A stretch of DNA of 9,692 nt from NCBI GenBank assembly GCA_905207515.1, contig CAJLLK010000033.1, positions 1-9,692 on the forward strand, written 5' to 3'. The position numbers were made by a program, and so were the translations under genes. Within the stretch, counting starts at the first letter, position 1. The number at the start of each line of letters is the position of its first letter. The stretch is from an uncultured Christensenella sp. (lineage in GTDB: Bacteria > Bacillota > Clostridia > Christensenellales > UBA1242). The notes under the pieces were generated by a model, which saw only the letters and a program-made list of their open reading frames with translations, had not been told where the DNA came from and did no database searches. Shown one piece after another: positions 6,698 through 9,692 of the stretch.

Positions 6698-7250
6698 AGA
6701 TATTTTGAAATTGGTTTGTGAATTTGTTGGCGAAAGAGAAATCTTAAACAAGCTTAATTCCACAGAAACTGTGACTTACACCGAAAGAGAACAAGAGAAA
6801 CTTGACACAATGGTCAACTGTTTCAATCTTGTCAATCAAGAGATTGCAAGCGACTATCTGCCTTATCTGACAAAAGAAGAAATTGATGTCAACAACTCTG
6901 TTTTGAATTTTTCAACACTTTCAAAACAAGTTGTCAATGTCTATGAAATCAAAAACAGGCTCGGCATGAACTTGAAATTCAAGTTGTTTCCAAATTACGT
7001 GGAAATTTTTGGCAAGGCGAAAACTATTGTTTACAGCTATCTGCCAGAAGAACTTTCCATTGATGACAGCTTTGAATTTTTCAACGGGCTCAGCCCAAGA
7101 GTCTTTGCTTATGGCGTCGCCAGCGAGTTTTTGCTTGTTGACGGAATGAGCGAAGATGCCGAAATTTGGGAAGATAGGTTTAAAGAAAGCTTGTTTGTTT
7201 TAAGTCGCAGAAGAGGCGAACATGTTTTGCCTAAAAGGAGCTGGATTTGA
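6687..7250 (+). CDS. Head-tail adaptor (P22 gp4 / T7 gp11-like)
   Basis: A 187-residue product follows the coat gene and precedes the beta-propeller gene, the place of the ring protein that bolts onto the portal. It begins with helices (MTVKDILKLVCEFVG; residues 35-58 with NLVNQEIASDYLPY). A beta-rich middle follows (74-118, ending VYSYLPEEL), then C-terminal helices (137-176) and a final KRSW motif. This is the general plan of adaptors in short-tailed phages. The length is close to P22 gp4 (about 166) and T7 gp11 (about 196). I chose the ATG at 6687, with AAGGAG 7 nt upstream; an extension to the TTG at 6666 has no support. Confidence 0.72.
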   Translation: MTVKDILKLVCEFVGEREILNKLNSTETVTYTEREQEKLDTMVNCFNLVNQEIASDYLPYLTKEEIDVNNSVLNFSTLSKQVVNVYEIKNRLGMNLKFKLFPNYVEIFGKAKTIVYSYLPEELSIDDSFEFFNGLSPRVFAYGVASEFLLVDGMSEDAEIWEDRFKESLFVLSRRRGEHVLPKRSWI

Positions 7251-8746
7251 TTTTCTATAAAAACCTTAAAAAGCACAAAAAGACCGAAGAAAAAAATCTT
7301 GTGTTTTCCATTTTTGCAAACGGGTTGGTGTCAAATCAAGATGATTTGGTGGCAAAACCAAACGAATGTAAAAATTTCTATAATCTTACATTTTGTGACG
7401 GGGCGCTTAAGACAGGGCTGGGATTTAAAAATTTTCAGGTCCCAGCTTCTGCCAGCGACCTTGAAACTTGCCACGGTTTTGATTTTTCCAGCAAGATGAC
7501 TGCAATCAAAGGCATTTGGATGGATAGGTGGTATTCGACTGACACGGAAAGCTATAGTTATCAACTGCTCATGATAGACACAGATTTTGTTATCTATGGA
7601 GTTCCGCTCATTGACCCATACAACGGAATTGTTTGGTCAAAATCAAACAAACTTTCAAGTTATCCGACCTATTTTTGCCTTTATCGCGTGGACAACGAAG
7701 ATGCTTCTTTGTTCTTTTCCAACGAAGGTATGGCATATCTTGCCGCTTATTCTGAAGGGATTTATGACAATGTGCCAGCAATGATTTCTTGCGTTGTGCA
7801 TTATGATAAATTTTTTGGAATTACAAACACAAACCGAAACACGCTTGTTTATACTTCAAATTTGGATATCACAACTTGGACAGATGATGAAAGTTCCACC
7901 ATCGAATTTTTGGATAGCCGTGGGTCTTTCACCAAGCTTGTCGCTTTCAATGATTATGTATATTTATTCAGAGAATACGGAATAACAAAAATTTCAATTT
8001 ACACTTCAAAAGATGACTTTTCTTTCACTCATCTTTACACTTCTTCATCAAAAATTTATGAAAATTCTGTTTGCGTCTGCGGAGATAAAGTGCTTTTCAT
8101 GACCCGAGACGGACTTTATTCTTTCAATGGCTCTTCAGTCAGCAAGGAGTGCGAAGATTATGACAAATATTTCAAAAACTTGGACAACACAAATTGTTCG
8201 TCAGCTTGTTTGGACGGGAAATATTATCTCGCCACCAAGTGCAATTTTGACGATGGCTCTTTGGTTGGCTGCGAAAGCGCAACAAGTTTTGTCAACAATG
8301 TTTTGTTTGAAATAGACATCGAAAATTTTGAGCTTAATCTTTATCGCGGAATTGACATTTTGAAAGTTTTGGCGGTCGATTGCCCTTACATGAGCAAGCT
8401 CTGTGCTTGTTTCAACAATTCTTACACTTTGCAGGTCGGAGAATTGTCTTTTTGTGGCTCAACTTTTGGAACGAGCAACGAAAAAAGTTGGCAATCTTTC
8501 ACAACCGACCTTGGCTATCGTGCAAAACGAAAAAAGATTAAGGAGATTGTTTTAAACACAAAATTTGCTTGCAATGTGGAAATTTCTTCTGACGAAGAAA
8601 CAAAAACATTTGCTTTTGCTGGCAGCGAAAAAGAACAGCGATTGCCTGTTTCTGTTTACGGGAAAAACTTTTCTTTCAGCTTTAAAACAAACGCTGAGCA
8701 GTGCGAAATTAGCAAACCTATGATTGTTTTTGACGTTGTGGCATGA
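7247..8746 (+). CDS. Beta-propeller tail hub / nozzle protein (P22 gp10-like)
   Basis: A 499-residue, strand-rich protein would sit below the adaptor and close the neck. After a basic start (residues 1-17) it has FANGLVSNQDD...ECKNFYNLTFCDGALKTGLGF (24-60). Repeated short-strand blades follow: MISCVVHYDKFFGITNT, a YTSNLDITTWTD blade, LVAFNDYVYLFREYGITKISIY (231-252) and VCGDKVLFMTRDGLYSFNG (277-295). This is the pattern of the propeller tail proteins that follow the adaptor in short-tailed Firmicutes phages. The length is close to P22 gp10 (about 472). The start is TTG at 7247, with AAGGAG 6 nt upstream and overlapping the adaptor TGA; no better start exists before residue 84. The frame is intact to the TGA at 8744-8746. 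Confidence 0.75.
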   Translation: MIFYKNLKKHKKTEEKNLVFSIFANGLVSNQDDLVAKPNECKNFYNLTFCDGALKTGLGFKNFQVPASASDLETCHGFDFSSKMTAIKGIWMDRWYSTDTESYSYQLLMIDTDFVIYGVPLIDPYNGIVWSKSNKLSSYPTYFCLYRVDNEDASLFFSNEGMAYLAAYSEGIYDNVPAMISCVVHYDKFFGITNTNRNTLVYTSNLDITTWTDDESSTIEFLDSRGSFTKLVAFNDYVYLFREYGITKISIYTSKDDFSFTHLYTSSSKIYENSVCVCGDKVLFMTRDGLYSFNGSSVSKECEDYDKYFKNLDNTNCSSACLDGKYYLATKCNFDDGSLVGCESATSFVNNVLFEIDIENFELNLYRGIDILKVLAVDCPYMSKLCACFNNSYTLQVGELSFCGSTFGTSNEKSWQSFTTDLGYRAKRKKIKEIVLNTKFACNVEISSDEETKTFAFAGSEKEQRLPVSVYGKNFSFSFKTNAEQCEISKPMIVFDVVA

Positions 8747-8886
8747 ATATAATTTTTTTCGATAAAACCAAATTTTTTAACAAATCTTATTTGGCAGGAG
8801 ACTATATCCTTGCAAAAAATCTTTTGAAAAATAAAAGGACAACGCACAATGGAAATTTGGAAAGAAATTATAAGCACGATTGTTAG
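8743..8886 (+). CDS. Possible small ORF (47 codons) between tail hub and holin
   Basis: An ATG overlaps the hub stop codon (ATGA). The frame runs 47 codons (MNIIFFDKTKFFNKSYLAGD...) to a TAG, overlapping the holin gene by 38 nt. The predicted peptide is basic (many Lys, Asn, Phe) with no membrane segment. There is no clear ribosome binding site, so expression would depend on termination-reinitiation. It occupies the slot where P22 has its tail needle gene, but it is far too short to be one. It could be a real small gene, a truncated remnant of a lost tail gene, or chance. Confidence 0.35.
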   Translation: MNIIFFDKTKFFNKSYLAGDYILAKNLLKNKRTTHNGNLERNYKHDC

Positions 8887-9082
8887 CAATGGGGTGTTTG
8901 CAATTTTGTTTGTTTGGCTGTTTTGTTATCAGCTTAAAGATAGCGCAAAAAGAGAAGTAAAATATCAACAAACGATAGATAAATTGACTTCAAATTTGCA
9001 AATTTTGGAAGATGTCAAGCAAGACATTTCCGACATAAAAGATTATCTTAAAAGTGGAGATGAATATGAAGAACTTCTTTGA
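8849..9082 (+). CDS. BhlA/UviB-type holin
   Basis: A 77-residue protein has a short N-terminus (MEIWKEIIS), one transmembrane helix (about 8-29, with NGVFAILFVWLF), a basic stop-transfer segment (KDSAKREVKYQQ) and a C-terminal coiled coil (35-66, LTSNLQILEDVKQDISDIKDYL). This matches the BhlA/UviB family of small holin-like proteins of Firmicutes phages and bacteriocin loci in length, order and sequence flavour. Such proteins permeabilise the cytoplasmic membrane so that lysin or cargo can leave. AAGG lies about 10 nt upstream of the ATG. It overlaps the next, second holin gene by 17 nt. No endolysin gene accompanies it in the window. Confidence 0.82.
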   Translation: MEIWKEIISTIVSNGVFAILFVWLFCYQLKDSAKREVKYQQTIDKLTSNLQILEDVKQDISDIKDYLKSGDEYEELL

Positions 9083-9446
9083 TAAAATCAAATCTTATAG
9101 TTTTTGGGTAAGCTTTTCGGCAGCCCTGATCATGCTTTTAAACGCTTTGGGAAACGCTTTTGGCTTTGAAATCGAAAACAAAGTTGTTGAAGATGTTGTG
9201 ATGTCGATTGCCGGAATTTTGGCTGTTCTTGGAATTGTCACCATGAACGATAAAAAAGCAAACACAGAGCAAGATTTGGAAGAAAATGAAACCGCAGAAA
9301 ACGAAAATAGCGAAGATAATTTTGACACAGAAGAAGAAAGTTTGAAGACTGACGGAGCAAAAGAAGAAGTTGACACAGAGGAAGAAAATTCTGAAACTTT
9401 GAATGAAATCAGTCACGAAAATGACAGCGAGAATGTGAATAAATAA
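9066..9446 (+). CDS. Second holin (phi LC3-like) with a long acidic C-terminal tail
   Basis: The 126-residue product has an N-terminal amphipathic start (MKNFFDKIKSYSFW), two membrane helices (about 11-33 and 42-60) and the turn GFEIENKVVEDVV between them. ILAVLGIVTMND ends the second helix. This is the plan of phi LC3-type holins, which normally stop soon after a short charged tail. Here a further 66 residues follow (61-126), of which 26 are Asp or Glu and many are Asn or Ser. The tail is almost certainly disordered and includes two similar stretches (FDTEEES and VDTEEENS). I chose the ATG at 9066 because GGAG lies 6 nt upstream; ATG 9060 and GTG 9054 are too close to or within that site. 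It is the last gene before the operon terminator. Confidence 0.75.
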   Translation: MKNFFDKIKSYSFWVSFSAALIMLLNALGNAFGFEIENKVVEDVVMSIAGILAVLGIVTMNDKKANTEQDLEENETAENENSEDNFDTEEESLKTDGAKEEVDTEEENSETLNEISHENDSENVNK

Positions 9447-9468
9447 TCTGAATTATGAATAATTATGC

Positions 9469-9503
9469 AAAAAAGCCGCACCGATTTTGAGTGCGGCTTT
9501 TTT
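9469..9503 (+). terminator. Rho-independent terminator of the phage operon
   Basis: A 13-bp perfect stem (9469-9481 with 9491-9503) has a GCCGCAC core and a 9-nt loop; the right arm ends in TTTTTT. It stands 23 nt after the stop of the last operon gene. The matching A-run on the left arm means it could also stop transcription coming from the right. Confidence 0.9.
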
Positions 9504-9518
9504 GATGAGATTTTTCAA

Positions 9519-9692
9519 CTTCGCGACGCGCCAGCGTCAAGATTGTCTGTCAGCGAGTAAGACTGGCGTCTTAACAGGATGACAGAGATGTTTCGACACA
9601 CTCGTTTCACTCGTGGCTCAACATGACGGCACTCAGGATGACAGAGATGTTTTGACATGTCGCCGAGATCCTTCGACAAGCTCAGGATGACA
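9519..9692. repeat. Degenerate intergenic repeats ending in GGATGACA
   Basis: This GC-richer stretch holds no credible gene. The 19-mer CAGGATGACAGAGATGTTT occurs at 9575-9593 and again at 9634-9652 (period 59), and its first ten bases recur at 9683-9692. Between copies lie related words such as TTCGACACACTCG, GCTCAACATGACGG and, near the end, CCTTCGACAAGCTCAG. There is a small hairpin GACGC-GCCA-GCGTC at 9525-9538. From memory, words of the CTTCGACAAGCTCAGGATGA type are common in scattered intergenic repeats of many bacterial genomes. I read this as chromosomal repeat DNA outside the phage operon. It continues past the right edge. Confidence 0.7.

Larger units (their letters stand above)
2111..9503 (+). 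mobile_element. Compact prophage-derived capsid, neck and holin cassette
   Basis: About 7.4 kb, from its own promoter to its own terminator, holds only phage structural and holin genes, all on the plus strand, with gaps of at most 28 nt and frequent overlaps. The order portal, scaffold, coat, adaptor, propeller hub is that of P22-like phages. None of the following is present: large terminase, tail needle, spike or fibre, ejection proteins, endolysin, integrase, repressor or replication genes. All genes are intact. I found no flanking direct repeat that would serve as an attachment site. It may be a reduced prophage or a retained, domesticated cassette. The edges are set by the promoter and terminator, not by proven recombination ends. 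Confidence 0.6.

Noticed and set aside
9095..9416. Two Ser/Phe-rich minus-strand frames opposite the second holin
   Set aside because: They are the reverse-strand shadows of the Glu/Asp-rich tail (GAA/GAG read as TTC/CTC) and have no start signals.
9451..9464. Palindrome AATTAT-GA-ATAATT after the last gene as an attachment site or operator
   Set aside because: It is short, AT-only apart from one G, expected by chance, and no matching copy was seen near the left end of the cassette.
9575..9692. CRISPR-like array
   Set aside because: Copies are unevenly spaced (59 and 49 nt), decayed and GC-richer intergenic words; there is no regular repeat-spacer pattern and no cas gene.

Overview
The window looks like chromosomal DNA of a low-GC, Firmicutes-like anaerobe, probably a gut clostridial lineage known mainly from metagenomes. 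The grounds are strong AAGGAG-type ribosome binding sites before nearly every gene, TGA used as a stop (so not the Mycoplasma code), an ABC transporter of a Firmicutes flavour and a BhlA/UviB-type holin. No taxonomic marker gene is present, so this is an inference from style.

Layout. (1) 2-364: the 3' end of a charged, low-complexity protein of unknown function, closed by a long perfect hairpin (364-410) that can terminate transcription from both sides. (2) 466-2026, minus strand: a two-gene operon encoding the ATPase and permease of a nitrate/sulfonate/taurine-type ABC importer, with a good promoter but no substrate-binding protein. (3) 2027-2162: a short divergent control region with back-to-back promoters and an 8-bp dyad flanking the -10 box of the rightward promoter. 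(4) 2163-9446, plus strand: one tightly packed operon of phage structural genes. In order these are a small terminase-small-subunit-like protein, a small Cys-rich protein, portal, scaffold, major capsid protein, a conserved small protein, head-tail adaptor, beta-propeller tail hub/nozzle, a possible 47-codon ORF, a BhlA-type holin and a second two-TM holin with a long acidic tail. (5) 9469-9503: a strong rho-independent terminator. (6) 9519-9692: GC-richer intergenic DNA with degenerate repeats ending in GGATGACA, of a kind scattered through many bacterial genomes.

The phage operon follows the head-neck gene order of P22-like short-tailed phages (portal, scaffold, coat, gp4-like adaptor, gp10-like hub). 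It could in principle build a closed head with a portal and neck, and it includes membrane-permeabilising proteins. It lacks a large terminase, ejection proteins, tail needle or spike, endolysin, integrase, repressor and replication genes. It has its own promoter and terminator, no frameshift or premature stop, and apparently ordinary chromosomal flanks. Either it is a deleted but still intact-looking prophage, or it is a retained capsid/neck/holin cassette (gene-transfer-agent-like or otherwise domesticated) whose packaging motor and lysin are encoded elsewhere. The window alone cannot decide between these.
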